DNA of 26,891 nucleotides from JACIWB01 sp038818725 (GCA_038818725.1 JAWAYL010000013.1:1-26891), one strand, 5' to 3'; positions 1-7,593 are shown, counted from the first letter of the stretch. The notes: generated by a model from the letters alone, not told the origin. Numbers and translations: made by a program.

Positions 1-326
1 TTTCTCAATTTTTTTAAAGGATAGTCGCTTCTAAAATCATCAAACAAATATTTATCAAGCTCTATTTTTCCATTTTTAACTTCAATTCCATCTCTCATCA
101 GCAATTCAATTTTTTTCTCAGTTCCATGAGCATAGCCACCAATACTTCCATCACCTTGAATAACCCTATAGCATGGCACATCCTTATAGGGATTTTCATT
201 CAGCATCTTTCCCACCGCACGAGACGCAACTATATCTCCAAGAGCAATTGCTATTTTTCCGTACGTAGAGACTTTACCTTTCGGAATCTGCTTCACAAGT
301 TCATATGTTTTTTTATAGAGATTCAT
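1..326 (-). CDS. O6-alkylguanine-DNA alkyltransferase domain, probable N-terminus of an AGT-endonuclease V fusion (partial)
   Basis: Repairs O6-alkylguanine by moving the alkyl group to its own cysteine. The reading frame was translated by hand from the ATG at 326-324 and stays open to the window edge, giving 108 residues. It starts directly in the DNA-binding/active-site domain (VSTYGKIA near residue 19), so the usual N-terminal AGT domain is absent. The active-site motif is PCYRV with Cys52; the canonical form is PCHRV, so the helper His is Tyr here. The domain ends near residue 82, and the frame then continues through LDKYLFDDF and YPLKKLR, which resembles the linker and first residues of endonuclease V. 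A Ferroplasma AGT-EndoV fusion with both activities is known; the fusion here is inferred. A GAGGAGG (339-345) lies 12 nt before the ATG, inside iorB, and the two genes overlap by 14 nt, so it is probably expressed with iorAB. Confidence 0.85.
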   Translation of the reverse strand, partial: MNLYKKTYELVKQIPKGKVSTYGKIAIALGDIVASRAVGKMLNENPYKDVPCYRVIQGDGSIGGYAHGTEKKIELLMRDGIEVKNGKIELDKYLFDDFRSDYPLKKLR

Positions 327-909
327 AAAAATTTTTTGCCTCCTCAAATCCTTTTCTAAAAGCTTCAAGATTTTTTTCAATATATTTTTCTGAAAAAGAC
401 TCCTTTATTGCTTCAACTAAACTATCTTCCTTTAATGGAAAAACACGAAGAGCATGGAATGAGCCAAGCATTACAATATTTTTTGTTAATATACTCCCGA
501 TACTATTTGCTATTTTATTTGCATCTATTTTTACTAATCTACAGTGAGATGATATTTTTTCAAATATATCTTCAATTGATGGATAAGCTTTAGTTGCAAT
601 TGCTAAAGGAGGGACAATAGGATTTATATCAGTAATAACAACTCCGTCTTTTCTAACCATTTTAAGATTTCTTAGAGCTTCAAGTGGCTCAAATGAAAGA
701 ATTGCGTCTGCTGAAAAGCTTTTTAAAATAGGAGAAAAAACATTTCCTATTCTAACAACGCATTCAACATTTCCTCCTCTCTGCGCCATTCCGTGGAGCT
801 CTGACATAACAACATTATAGCCATCTTTAAGAGCTGATTTTGCAATTATATTTGCTGTCGTTATTATTCCCTGGCCACCAACTCCACATATAACAACGCT
901 TTTCTTCAT
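313..909 (-). CDS. iorB: Indolepyruvate:ferredoxin oxidoreductase, beta subunit
   Basis: Small subunit of the cytoplasmic enzyme that oxidatively decarboxylates aryl 2-oxoacids (indolepyruvate, phenylpyruvate, hydroxyphenylpyruvate) to aryl-CoA, reducing ferredoxin. The 198-residue protein has the usual family length. It opens with the gamma-type fold motif VVICGVGGQGI and contains SELHGMAQRGG near residue 40, both typical of IorB. I chose the ATG at 909 because it forms an ATGA overlap with the iorA stop and yields the family's normal N-terminus; a frame extended upstream to 966 would add 19 residues lying inside iorA. The downstream AGT gene overlaps its 3' end. IorA and IorB together form the functional enzyme. 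Confidence 0.95.
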   Translation of the reverse strand: MKKSVVICGVGGQGIITTANIIAKSALKDGYNVVMSELHGMAQRGGNVECVVRIGNVFSPILKSFSADAILSFEPLEALRNLKMVRKDGVVITDINPIVPPLAIATKAYPSIEDIFEKISSHCRLVKIDANKIANSIGSILTKNIVMLGSFHALRVFPLKEDSLVEAIKESFSEKYIEKNLEAFRKGFEEAKNFYESL

Positions 910-2723
910 TTTCTCCCTATTGCTCCAAATGGACAAACCTGCACACAAACCCCACAAGCAGTGCAAATTTCTTCATTTATCTTTATTTTTTCTCCTTCAA
1001 AATAAAAAGCTGGACATGCAAACTTTATTATACATATTTTACATTTTTTGCATTTTTCTTCATCTATTTGATATTTTTCTTCTTTTCTTTTTTCAATTAA
1101 TATACAAGGTGAACGAGAAATTATTACGGAAAGTTCATCTCTTTCTATAGCTCTTTTTATAGCCATTTTTGTTTCTTCTATATTTTTTGGATTCACTATT
1201 TCCACATTTTTAACTCCTATTCCTTTTACAACATTTTCAATATCAATTTTTACAGCATCTTCTCCCATTCCATTTTTGTTATTTCCTGGATGAGGTTGAT
1301 GCCCTGTCATAGCAGTAGTTAGGTTATCTAAAATTATCAAAATAAAGTTATGCTTATGATGAACTGCATTTATTAAAGCTGGCAATCCAGCATGATAAAA
1401 TGTCGAATCTCCTATAAAAGCAATAACTTTCTGCTTTGTTGCTTTTGAAAAGCCACATGCAGAGCCAATGCTTGAGCCCATGCATAGCAGAAAATCAGCG
1501 GTTTGGTAGGGAGGTAAAATACCGAGAGTATAACATCCTATATCAGTTGGATAAATTGCATCTTTTGGAGCTACTTGCTTGACTGCATAGTATGTTGCTC
1601 TATGAGGACAACCAGGACACATCACAGGAGGACGAGGGATAGCTCCTACATTTATATCTTCTTCTTCCTGTTGAATTCCATAAAAATCGCGCAATGCTTT
1701 GTAAATTGTATCTGGATTATATTCATAATATCTTCTAAGGGAACTAAATCCTTTTCCATATATTTCTACTTTTATTTCATTTTCCTTTGCAATCGCCTTT
1801 ATTTGCTCTTCCATAAACGGCTCCAGCTCTTCCACAACAAGCACTCTTTTGCAATTCTTTAGAAAATCAACTATTTTTTTTCTTGGCAAAGGATTGCTCA
1901 TACCTATTTTTAAAATTTTGCATTTTATATCTAAATCATCAATTGCTTCTCTTACATAGTTATAGCTTGCCCCACTGGTTATTATTCCATCTTCACCTCC
2001 ATAGTCTTCAATTACATTAAAAACACTTTCATCTGATATTTTTTCTGCCTGCTCCATTTTTTTAATAAGCAATGGATGTAATTTTCTAGCTACTTCAGGA
2101 ACAGTTACCATCATATTTTCCTTGCTAAAATATCCTTGCCTCTTTTCCATTGAAAAATTTTTACATTCTACCACACCGCGCATGTGGCTAATTCTTGTTG
2201 TTGTTCTCAAAAATACTGGCAGCGATAGTTTTTCTGAAAGATTAAACGCTTCAATTGTCATATCTTTCGCTTCTTGTGGACTACTTGGTTCAAATAGTGG
2301 CATGCATGCAAATCTTGCAAAAATTCTATTATCCTGCTCATTCTGGCTCGAATGGCAACTTGGGTCATCTGCTGTTACAATTACATGCCCTCCTTTGCAT
2401 CCCACATAAGCATATGTCATTATTGCATCACTTGCTACATTAACTCCTACATGCTTCATGCATGTCAAGCTTCTTAGCCCGCTAACAGAACATGCAGCAG
2501 CAAACTCAACTGCAACTTTTTCATTTACAGAATACTGAAAATAAAAAGGTGGCTCACTTCCATTTTTTTTCATATATAATGCAATTTCTGAAAAGGTGTC
2601 AGCAATTTCTGATGAAGGGGTGCCTGGATAAGTTGTTATAATATCTACCCCTGCCTCCAGCGCACCCCTTGCTATTGCTTCATTGCCAAGCAATACTTTT
2701 TTTCCTGGTTTCAATAGCTCCAT
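906..2723 (-). CDS. iorA: Indolepyruvate:ferredoxin oxidoreductase, alpha subunit
   Basis: Catalytic subunit (605 aa) of the thiamine-diphosphate and iron-sulfur enzyme that turns aromatic 2-oxoacids into aryl-CoA with reduction of ferredoxin, a step in aromatic amino-acid fermentation. The N-terminal pyrimidine-binding domain has TTYPGTPSSEI near residue 30. The C-terminal TPP domain has DIGCYTLG and the GDSTFYHAG motif. The last 60 residues are a ferredoxin domain with two cysteine clusters: CKKCKIC with a wider CX5CP arm, then CTACGVCVQVCP. The widened first arm is normal for IorA. The start at 2723 is preceded by GGAGGA (2729-2734), and an earlier in-frame codon at 2750 lies inside the upstream gene. 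It sits 1 nt after the synthetase beta gene and overlaps iorB by 4 nt. Confidence 0.96.
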   Translation of the reverse strand: MELLKPGKKVLLGNEAIARGALEAGVDIITTYPGTPSSEIADTFSEIALYMKKNGSEPPFYFQYSVNEKVAVEFAAACSVSGLRSLTCMKHVGVNVASDAIMTYAYVGCKGGHVIVTADDPSCHSSQNEQDNRIFARFACMPLFEPSSPQEAKDMTIEAFNLSEKLSLPVFLRTTTRISHMRGVVECKNFSMEKRQGYFSKENMMVTVPEVARKLHPLLIKKMEQAEKISDESVFNVIEDYGGEDGIITSGASYNYVREAIDDLDIKCKILKIGMSNPLPRKKIVDFLKNCKRVLVVEELEPFMEEQIKAIAKENEIKVEIYGKGFSSLRRYYEYNPDTIYKALRDFYGIQQEEEDINVGAIPRPPVMCPGCPHRATYYAVKQVAPKDAIYPTDIGCYTLGILPPYQTADFLLCMGSSIGSACGFSKATKQKVIAFIGDSTFYHAGLPALINAVHHKHNFILIILDNLTTAMTGHQPHPGNNKNGMGEDAVKIDIENVVKGIGVKNVEIVNPKNIEETKMAIKRAIERDELSVIISRSPCILIEKRKEEKYQIDEEKCKKCKICIIKFACPAFYFEGEKIKINEEICTACGVCVQVCPFGAIGRK

Positions 2724-2724
2724 T

Positions 2725-3342
2725 TTATTCCTCCATAATGATTTTTGCATCTATAACTTTTGCGCCTTTCTCATATAAGAAAATGGGGTTTAAATCCATC
2801 TGACTTATATTCATTTTTTCTCCTATTTTTGATATTTTGAATAAGATATCAACAAAAGCATCTTTATCAACTTTTCTTCTATAGCCCTCAAAAATTTTAT
2901 GTCCTTTCAAATCCTTAAGCATATCATAAAGCTCTTCTTTTTTAACTGGAAGCATGCGAAATGCGATATCATTGTAAATTTCGGTATATATGCCCCCTAT
3001 ACCAGCCATAATGCATTTCTTGAAAAGTTTATCATTATAAATGCCTGCTATTACTTCAACTCCTTGAGGAAGCATTTCTTCTACTAAAAAAATTTCCTCC
3101 TTGAATTTTTTCCTCATTTCGTTATATTTTTCAATAAGTTCTTTTTTATTTTTTATATTCAGAGCAATTGCTCCAACATCTGTTTTATGCAATATTTTTG
3201 GGGAAGAAACTTTTAGGGCGAGAGGATATTTTAAATTTAAATTATCAATATCTTTGCTTTTTTTTATTATTTTAAATTTTGTCGTTGGTATATTATGCTT
3301 GATAAGCAATTTTTTAACTTCATGTTCTGGTAATATTTTCAC
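2725..3342 (-). CDS. ADP-forming acyl-CoA synthetase, stand-alone beta (ATP-grasp) subunit
   Basis: Beta subunit (205 aa) of the archaeal enzyme converting acyl-CoA + ADP + Pi to acid + CoA + ATP. The ATP-grasp fold is visible from EHEVKKLLIKHNIP at the start, through KILHKTDVG near residue 50 (His52 corresponds to the phosphorylatable histidine of the beta subunit), AGIGGIYTEIYNDIAFRM near residue 117, to the DLNPIFLYEKG tail. No alpha subunit gene adjoins it. The start codon is GTG (3342-3340), with no good ribosome-binding site. It leads the operon beta-iorA-iorB-AGT, which fits a role in harvesting ATP from the aryl-CoA made by IorAB; that pairing is inference. Its partner would be an alpha subunit elsewhere in the genome. 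Confidence 0.9.
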   Translation of the reverse strand: MKILPEHEVKKLLIKHNIPTTKFKIIKKSKDIDNLNLKYPLALKVSSPKILHKTDVGAIALNIKNKKELIEKYNEMRKKFKEEIFLVEEMLPQGVEVIAGIYNDKLFKKCIMAGIGGIYTEIYNDIAFRMLPVKKEELYDMLKDLKGHKIFEGYRRKVDKDAFVDILFKISKIGEKMNISQMDLNPIFLYEKGAKVIDAKIIMEE

Positions 3343-3448
3343 AAGAGAATAAGCAATATCTATTTTTAATTTTTATCTATTTTCCTCGTGAGAATAGCAA
3401 TCCTAAAGAATTACCAAAAAAATAAAAAAAATAATTTTATTTACAAAC
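3343..3448. promoter_or_regulatory. Divergent promoter region between synthetase beta/ior operon and metallophosphoesterase
   Basis: A 106-nt, very AT-rich spacer from which two units are transcribed outward. On the minus strand TTAAAAATA (3361-3369) sits about 19-27 nt before the GTG. On the plus strand the A/T run near 3420-3430 sits about 20-30 nt before the ATG. Both are weak TATA-like matches and neither start has a clear Shine-Dalgarno sequence. Confidence 0.4.
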
Positions 3449-3928
3449 ATGGAAAAAATAGGAGTAATTTCAGATACTCATGATAATATATATGCAATAA
3501 AGGAAGCGATAAAAATTTTTAATGGGGAGAAAGTGAATTTTGTGATCCATGCCGGAGATATAGTTTCACCTTTTACAGCAAATATATTCAAAGGTTTGAA
3601 TTGTAAAATATTTTTAATATATGGAAATAATGACGGAGATAAACTATTTTTGAAAGAAAAATTCTCTAATATAGGGGATATTAATAATGACCCATTTGAA
3701 ATTAATTTAAAGGATAAAAAAGTAATAGTGACTCATAAGCCAGAATTAGTTGATGCTTTATCCTATATATATGATATAGTTATTTATGGTCATACTCATA
3801 AAATCGATATAAGAAAAGAAAATGCTTTGATATTAAATCCAGGCGAGTGCTGTGGGTATTTAACTGGAAAGAATAGCGTTGCAATTCTTTATCCGGAGAA
3901 AATGGATGCAGATGTTATTGAATTCTAA
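3449..3928 (+). CDS. YfcE/MJ0936-type metallophosphoesterase
   Basis: A 159-aa calcineurin-like phosphodiesterase of the short YfcE/MJ0936 type. All metal-binding motifs are visible in order: SDTHDN (residues 8-13), HAGDIVS, YGNNDGD, VTHKP, and YGHTHK, followed by NPGEC, which is typical of the family. Family members hydrolyse phosphodiesters in the cytoplasm with two divalent metals, but the natural substrate is not known and cannot be read from sequence. It is a single-gene unit in the opposite direction to its neighbours. Its 3' end overlaps the convergent PKD-domain gene by 14 nt. Confidence 0.92.
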   Translation: MEKIGVISDTHDNIYAIKEAIKIFNGEKVNFVIHAGDIVSPFTANIFKGLNCKIFLIYGNNDGDKLFLKEKFSNIGDINNDPFEINLKDKKVIVTHKPELVDALSYIYDIVIYGHTHKIDIRKENALILNPGECCGYLTGKNSVAILYPEKMDADVIEF

Positions 3929-4907
3929 ATTTAATCAATAAAAATATCGCTAAAATAAAAAATAAGATTTCGAACCCAGGAATAACTTTTTCAGAAGAAA
4001 TATTTTCTCCTATATAAATATCAATTCTATCATCTTTTTTAAAGAAAAATATTTTTTCATTTTCCCCTTCCTTTATATAGAGTTCATTTTCTCCGTATGG
4101 ATTTATTTTTATGCTTATTGATTTTTTACTTTTTCCAGATATATAAAATTCATAAAATTCGTTATTATTCACTATTATCTTAATATTTTTTTCATCTTTT
4201 TTTTCATTTATAAAATATACTTCTTTTTCACTTTCATTTATCTCTCCTTCCATATTGCTTACTTTAATTATCCTTTTTGCTTCGCTCCATTTCCAATCAT
4301 AATCAACAATTTTAAGAATTACTGTATAGTAGCCATTTTTTTCATATTTCCATTTGCTTGATTTTGAATAATTATTCCAAGATCCTTTTTCATCAATAAT
4401 TCCATCGCCATCAAAATCCCACATGTAGCTTCTTATATATCCATCTTTATCATAGCTTTTGCTTGCATTAAAAATAAAAATGTTATCGTTTCTTTCAATT
4501 GTAAAAAATGCCTCTGGCGGAAATAATTTCTCAACAACCACAACAGTTTTTGTTACAGTATCTCCATCTCCTATAACTGATGCAACAGCTGTAAGAGTAA
4601 CATTATATACGCCCGCTTTTTCATATTTATAAGGAAGAATTGGAATTGGAACTTTCTTATCATAATTTCCATCTCCGTCTAAATCCCACCAGTAGCCATC
4701 GATAGGATATGCAGAATTTGAAGAACTTGCATTAAAATATATTTGCTGTCCAACAAGAACATTTCCAAATAAAATTTCTCCTTCTGGTGTTTTCATATAA
4801 ATCTGATTACCTTTTTCATCTTCTATTATGAATCTTGCATCAACTCTTGCTTTTGCAATGGGGGTAAAGAGAAGAAGGATAATTAAAAGCAGAATATTTT
4901 TTTCCAT
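3915..4907 (-). CDS. Secreted PKD-domain protein with PGF-type C-terminal sorting signal
   Basis: A 330-aa surface or secreted protein. Residues 1-20 form a signal peptide (ILLLIILLLFTPIAKA). Two PKD-type Ig-like domains follow, at about 25-130 and 132-215, each carrying the hallmark W[DL]DGDG core (WWDLDGDGNYD and WDFDGDGIIDE) and a terminal YTV/YNVTL strand. After a lysine/glutamate-rich stretch the protein ends in PGFEILFFILAIFLLIKF, a tripartite tail (PGF, hydrophobic helix, basic end) like those cut by archaeosortases in PGF-CTERM proteins. Several NxS/T sites are present. A surface-layer or adhesion role is plausible but not demonstrated. It is 19 nt from the upstream membrane protein gene and convergent with the metallophosphoesterase. 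Confidence 0.88.
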   Translation of the reverse strand: MEKNILLLIILLLFTPIAKARVDARFIIEDEKGNQIYMKTPEGEILFGNVLVGQQIYFNASSSNSAYPIDGYWWDLDGDGNYDKKVPIPILPYKYEKAGVYNVTLTAVASVIGDGDTVTKTVVVVEKLFPPEAFFTIERNDNIFIFNASKSYDKDGYIRSYMWDFDGDGIIDEKGSWNNYSKSSKWKYEKNGYYTVILKIVDYDWKWSEAKRIIKVSNMEGEINESEKEVYFINEKKDEKNIKIIVNNNEFYEFYISGKSKKSISIKINPYGENELYIKEGENEKIFFFKKDDRIDIYIGENISSEKVIPGFEILFFILAIFLLIKFRIQ

Positions 4908-4926
4908 GATTAAATAATAAATGCAG

Positions 4927-5328
4927 TTAAAATATTTTATCCTTGCTTAAAAGTTCGCAAGCCACATGATAAATATCACTTACTGAATATTCTGGATATT
5001 TCTTAATAACCTTTTTGACAATTTTTTTAACATTTTCCTCTTTACTTTCACTAACAATTTTTTTAACAATTTCTCTCAATTCTTTCCTCCTTTTTATTTC
5101 GCTGAAATGTTGATGAATTTCTTCAATAACAACAATTATTTCAATAGAAGATAAAATAAGGACAAATATAGAAAAAATGAATATGTATTTTTCTCTATTA
5201 ATCAAGGAATAATAAAAAATTTCTATATCCCAAATTAAAACAAGAAAAGGTATTATGAGAGCTATCTTTTCAATTATTGTTGCAGAGAATATTTCTTTAA
5301 ATCTTTCCCTTAAAAATCTGTGCCTCAT
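4927..5328 (-). CDS. Small two-TM membrane protein of unknown function
   Basis: I do not recognise this 133-aa protein. It begins with a basic stretch (MRHRFLRERFK) followed by two hydrophobic helices at about residues 19-41 and 47-68, and then a charged, helical tail rich in Lys and Glu. I chose the ATG at 5328 because it leaves 1 nt after the preceding stop; an in-frame codon at 5400 would overlap the PhoU/TrkA_C gene by 71 nt. It is the last member of the PhoU/TrkA_C cluster, so it may be a membrane partner or anchor for those soluble regulators. That is inference from position only. Confidence 0.75.
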   Translation of the reverse strand: MRHRFLRERFKEIFSATIIEKIALIIPFLVLIWDIEIFYYSLINREKYIFIFSIFVLILSSIEIIVVIEEIHQHFSEIKRRKELREIVKKIVSESKEENVKKIVKKVIKKYPEYSVSDIYHVACELLSKDKIF

Positions 5329-5329
5329 T

Positions 5330-5908
5330 TTAAATAATTTTTTCCCTTCCTTCCGCAATTGAAATAAAATGCTCAACTCCTTCTCTTGCCCCTCTTGCAA
5401 AAATTATATCTCCTTCCTTTATAACAGTATTTTTGTCCACATTGTAAATCCACTCTCCATCTCTTTTTATTGCTATAACCCACATTCCTGTGTTAGAAGC
5501 AAGGTTTACTTCACCTAATGTTTTACCACATAATACTGAAGATGAAACTCTCACTTTTACAAGAACCTCATCAGATTCAAGCACACTTTCCTTTATTATA
5601 GGATGAAGCTCTATGTCGCGTAGCTCTACATCCGCTATTTCGCGGGCGGCATCCGCTATTGCTTCTGCGCAGTAAGCAAGTTGAATTATTGCAAGTGCTT
5701 CATTTTCATCTAACTCACCTGCTATTGCATCCCTTATTACAAGTTTTTGAAGTCTATCATTTAATTCATCAACTATGTCTTCTAGTTCATAAACTTCCTG
5801 TGCCAGCTCAATATTATCATATATTACTGATGAGTATGCAAGGTCAACCATTAATTCTGCTTTATTTTTCATCTCAAGCAATATATTTTGAGCCTCTTTC
5901 TCACTCAT
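5330..5908 (-). CDS. PhoU-like + TrkA_C domain protein (second of a tandem pair)
   Basis: A 192-aa cytoplasmic protein with an N-terminal PhoU-like helical domain (about residues 1-110; LAYSSVIYDN and AYCAEAIADAA are typical) and a C-terminal TrkA_C/RCK_C domain (about 115-190; LGEVNLASNTGMWVIAIKRDGEWIYN and IKEGDIIFARG). The family corresponds to COG3273-type proteins, often found with cation transporters or channels, where RCK_C domains bind a ligand. Its ATG shares a base with the stop of the upstream paralogue (TAATG), so the two are almost certainly translated together and may form a hetero-oligomer. No transporter gene is visible nearby apart from the unknown two-TM protein immediately downstream. 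Confidence 0.9.
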   Translation of the reverse strand: MSEKEAQNILLEMKNKAELMVDLAYSSVIYDNIELAQEVYELEDIVDELNDRLQKLVIRDAIAGELDENEALAIIQLAYCAEAIADAAREIADVELRDIELHPIIKESVLESDEVLVKVRVSSSVLCGKTLGEVNLASNTGMWVIAIKRDGEWIYNVDKNTVIKEGDIIFARGAREGVEHFISIAEGREKII

Positions 5909-6531
5909 TAAAGCACCTCTATTTCACCTTTTAGTAATTTGCTTAAATTTTTTAATCCCTCATTTGGTCCGATGCATATCAGCATGTCTCCTTCATACAG
6001 CTTTTCCTCTCCTTTTGGCCCATATATCCACGAATTTCCTCTTCTTATAGCTATAATCCTTACTCCTGTCTCCGAAGATATTTTTAACTCCTTTATGCTT
6101 TTCTCCCTAGCTGAAGAATTTTCACCTACCTTTATCACCCTTATCATCTCAGATGACTCTTTCACCAGTGTTGGAAGAATTGGATGAGTAAGCTTATAAG
6201 ATAAAATTTTTACCATGTCTCCAGCCGCATTTGCTATGCTCTCCGCCGCTTCCGCAATTTGCAGTATGCCAGCCATTTTTTCTGCGTCTTCTTTGGTGCG
6301 AGACGCCATCATTGCCATAATTCTTATCTGATAGTTTAGTTTATCCATTTTTACTTCTAAGTAGCGAACTTCATCCGCTATTTCTCTGTTATCGAAAAGA
6401 ATTGCTGAATATGCTAAATCAATTATAAGTTCGCAGATATTTTTCATTTCTTTAAGAATCTCTTTTATACTTCTTGTTTCGTATTCTATTTCTTCAAATT
6501 CCGCTTTTTTCCACCGAGGAATATGTTTCAT
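5908..6531 (-). CDS. PhoU-like + TrkA_C domain protein (first of a tandem pair)
   Basis: A 207-aa paralogue of the next gene with the same layout: PhoU-like helices (LAYSAILFDNREIADEV, IAEAAESIANAAGDM) and then a TrkA_C domain (IKELKISSETGVRIIAIRRGNSWIYG, LYEGDMLICIGPNEGL). I chose the ATG at 6531, giving MKHIPRWKKAEFEE; an upstream in-frame codon at 6603 adds 24 hydrophobic residues unlike the family. An AT-rich box TTTAAATAT (6554-6562, antisense) lies 23-31 nt upstream, so this is probably the first gene of a three-gene unit. A role in cation homeostasis follows from the domains, not from direct evidence. Confidence 0.87.
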   Translation of the reverse strand: MKHIPRWKKAEFEEIEYETRSIKEILKEMKNICELIIDLAYSAILFDNREIADEVRYLEVKMDKLNYQIRIMAMMASRTKEDAEKMAGILQIAEAAESIANAAGDMVKILSYKLTHPILPTLVKESSEMIRVIKVGENSSAREKSIKELKISSETGVRIIAIRRGNSWIYGPKGEEKLYEGDMLICIGPNEGLKNLSKLLKGEIEVL

Positions 6532-6589
6532 CTCAAATAATATATAATTAGAGATATTTAAAAATATTTCCAAAGTTAGGTGCTTTAAA

Positions 6590-6840
6590 ATGATGTATAT
6601 CACATCTATCCTTTCTCTGACAGCAAAAAACAGGCGAAGAATAGAAGAAAAGCATGGAAAATTTGCGTTTTTTATCTATAACTTTATGCTAAAAATTATT
6701 TCTATCTTATAGTTAGCAGCTGGCTGTAAATGGAAGAGATCAGAATATGAAAAATGGGCATAAGTAATGGTTACAAAGAAAGATTTAACAATATTTAGAG
6801 AAACCATAAGAGCATTTATATTTATTCTACATATCTCCTT
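6590..6840 (+). pseudogene. Non-genic gap with decayed, possibly transposase-derived fragments
   Basis: The gap 6532-6879 holds no intact gene. On the plus strand a 40-codon frame at 6590-6712 reads MMYITSILSLTAKNRRR and ends near FAFFIYNFMLKIISIL. Further on, about 6759-6800, a second frame reads KMGISNGYKERF. Both pieces resemble parts of the relic at 16696-16868 (AFLYNLEMKI and RMGLRYENETFRKA), although in a different order. This suggests leftovers of a shared, broken mobile-element gene. I assign no IS family, and no terminal inverted repeats were seen. Confidence 0.3.
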
Positions 6841-6850
6841 TTAGGGAAAA

Positions 6851-6860
6851 TATTTTAATA
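6851..6860 (+). promoter_or_regulatory. TATA-like box for the alpha/beta hydrolase gene
   Basis: TATTTTAATA lies 20-29 nt before the ATG at 6880 and there is no Shine-Dalgarno sequence, which fits a leaderless transcript. Confidence 0.5.
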
Positions 6861-6879
6861 TTTTCAAAATTATCAAGTG

Positions 6880-7560
6880 ATGCTTATATTTATTCATGGT
6901 ATGTGGAGTGGCCCAGAAATGTGGGAACAAATGAAAAAATATTTTGAAAGCAGGGGCTTTAAGTGTAAATGCCCTGATTTGCAAAGTATTAATAAAATAA
7001 ATGCTTCTTTTTATGATTATCTCGAAATAGCTAAAGAAAATGTTAGCAAAGGAGATATTGTTGTAGGTCATTCTCTTGGAGGGCTAATTGTGCAAAAAAT
7101 CGCGGAGGAGAAGGAAGTAAAAGCATGCATTGCAATTTGTCCAGCTCCTCCAAAGAGGATAAAATTTGGAAAAATGGCAATGATTGCTTCATTAAAATAT
7201 TTTCCAAAAATAATTTCAAAAAAACCATTTAAGCCAGATTTTTCTTTTGCAAAAAAATATATATTTAACTGCTTGAGTGAAGAAAGGGCAAGAGAAGTAT
7301 ATGAAAAAATGAGGAGCGATTCATCAAAAGTAGCATATGAATTGGCAATGAATAAGATAGAGGTGGATGAAAAGAAAGTTAAATGTCCTATGCTTTTCAT
7401 TGCAATGAAAGATGACAAGCTATCTACTCCGGATATGGTTAAAAAAATAGCAGAAAAGTATAGAGGAAAATTTCTAATTTATGAAGGATGTCACTGGTTT
7501 ATTGAAAAATGGGAAGATATTGCTAGGGGAATTGAAAACTTTATATTTGAAATTCTTTAA
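6880..7560 (+). CDS. Alpha/beta hydrolase
   Basis: A 226-aa serine hydrolase of the alpha/beta fold, probably an esterase, lipase or thioesterase of unknown substrate. Visible features are the oxyanion HGMWSG motif at residues 6-11, the nucleophile elbow GHSLGG with Ser65, the acid in AMKDDKLSTPD (Asp178 or Asp179) and the catalytic His205 in EGCHWF. The length fits a minimal hydrolase with a small cap region around residues 95-150. A GTG directly before the ATG (6877) is an alternative start. No signal peptide is seen, so it is cytoplasmic. The MFS gene follows after 33 nt but has its own TATA box. Confidence 0.9.
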   Translation: MLIFIHGMWSGPEMWEQMKKYFESRGFKCKCPDLQSINKINASFYDYLEIAKENVSKGDIVVGHSLGGLIVQKIAEEKEVKACIAICPAPPKRIKFGKMAMIASLKYFPKIISKKPFKPDFSFAKKYIFNCLSEERAREVYEKMRSDSSKVAYELAMNKIEVDEKKVKCPMLFIAMKDDKLSTPDMVKKIAEKYRGKFLIYEGCHWFIEKWEDIARGIENFIFEIL

Positions 7561-7565
7561 TTAAA

Positions 7566-7575
7566 AATTTATAAG
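7566..7575 (+). promoter_or_regulatory. TATA box for the MFS transporter gene
   Basis: AATTTATAAG sits 19-28 nt before the ATG at 7594 within a 33-nt spacer, implying a separate, leaderless transcript. Confidence 0.6.
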
Positions 7576-7593
7576 GGGAATAGATTTCACTTT

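Noticed and set aside
910..966. A longer iorB beginning at 966
   Set aside because: The extra 19 residues lie inside the iorA ferredoxin-domain coding region and do not resemble IorB; the ATGA overlap at 909 is the natural start.
5329..5400. A longer start for the two-TM protein at 5400
   Set aside because: It would overlap the PhoU/TrkA_C gene by 71 nt, while the ATG at 5328 sits 1 nt after that gene's stop.
6532..6879. A tRNA or small RNA in the gap
   Set aside because: I found no cloverleaf stems, no GTTCRA box and no CCA-adjacent acceptor stem; the only palindrome (CAGCTG near 6718) is too short.
6841..7418. Minus-strand open frames across the alpha/beta hydrolase gene
   Set aside because: They lie antisense to a gene with a complete catalytic triad and show no domain motifs of their own.
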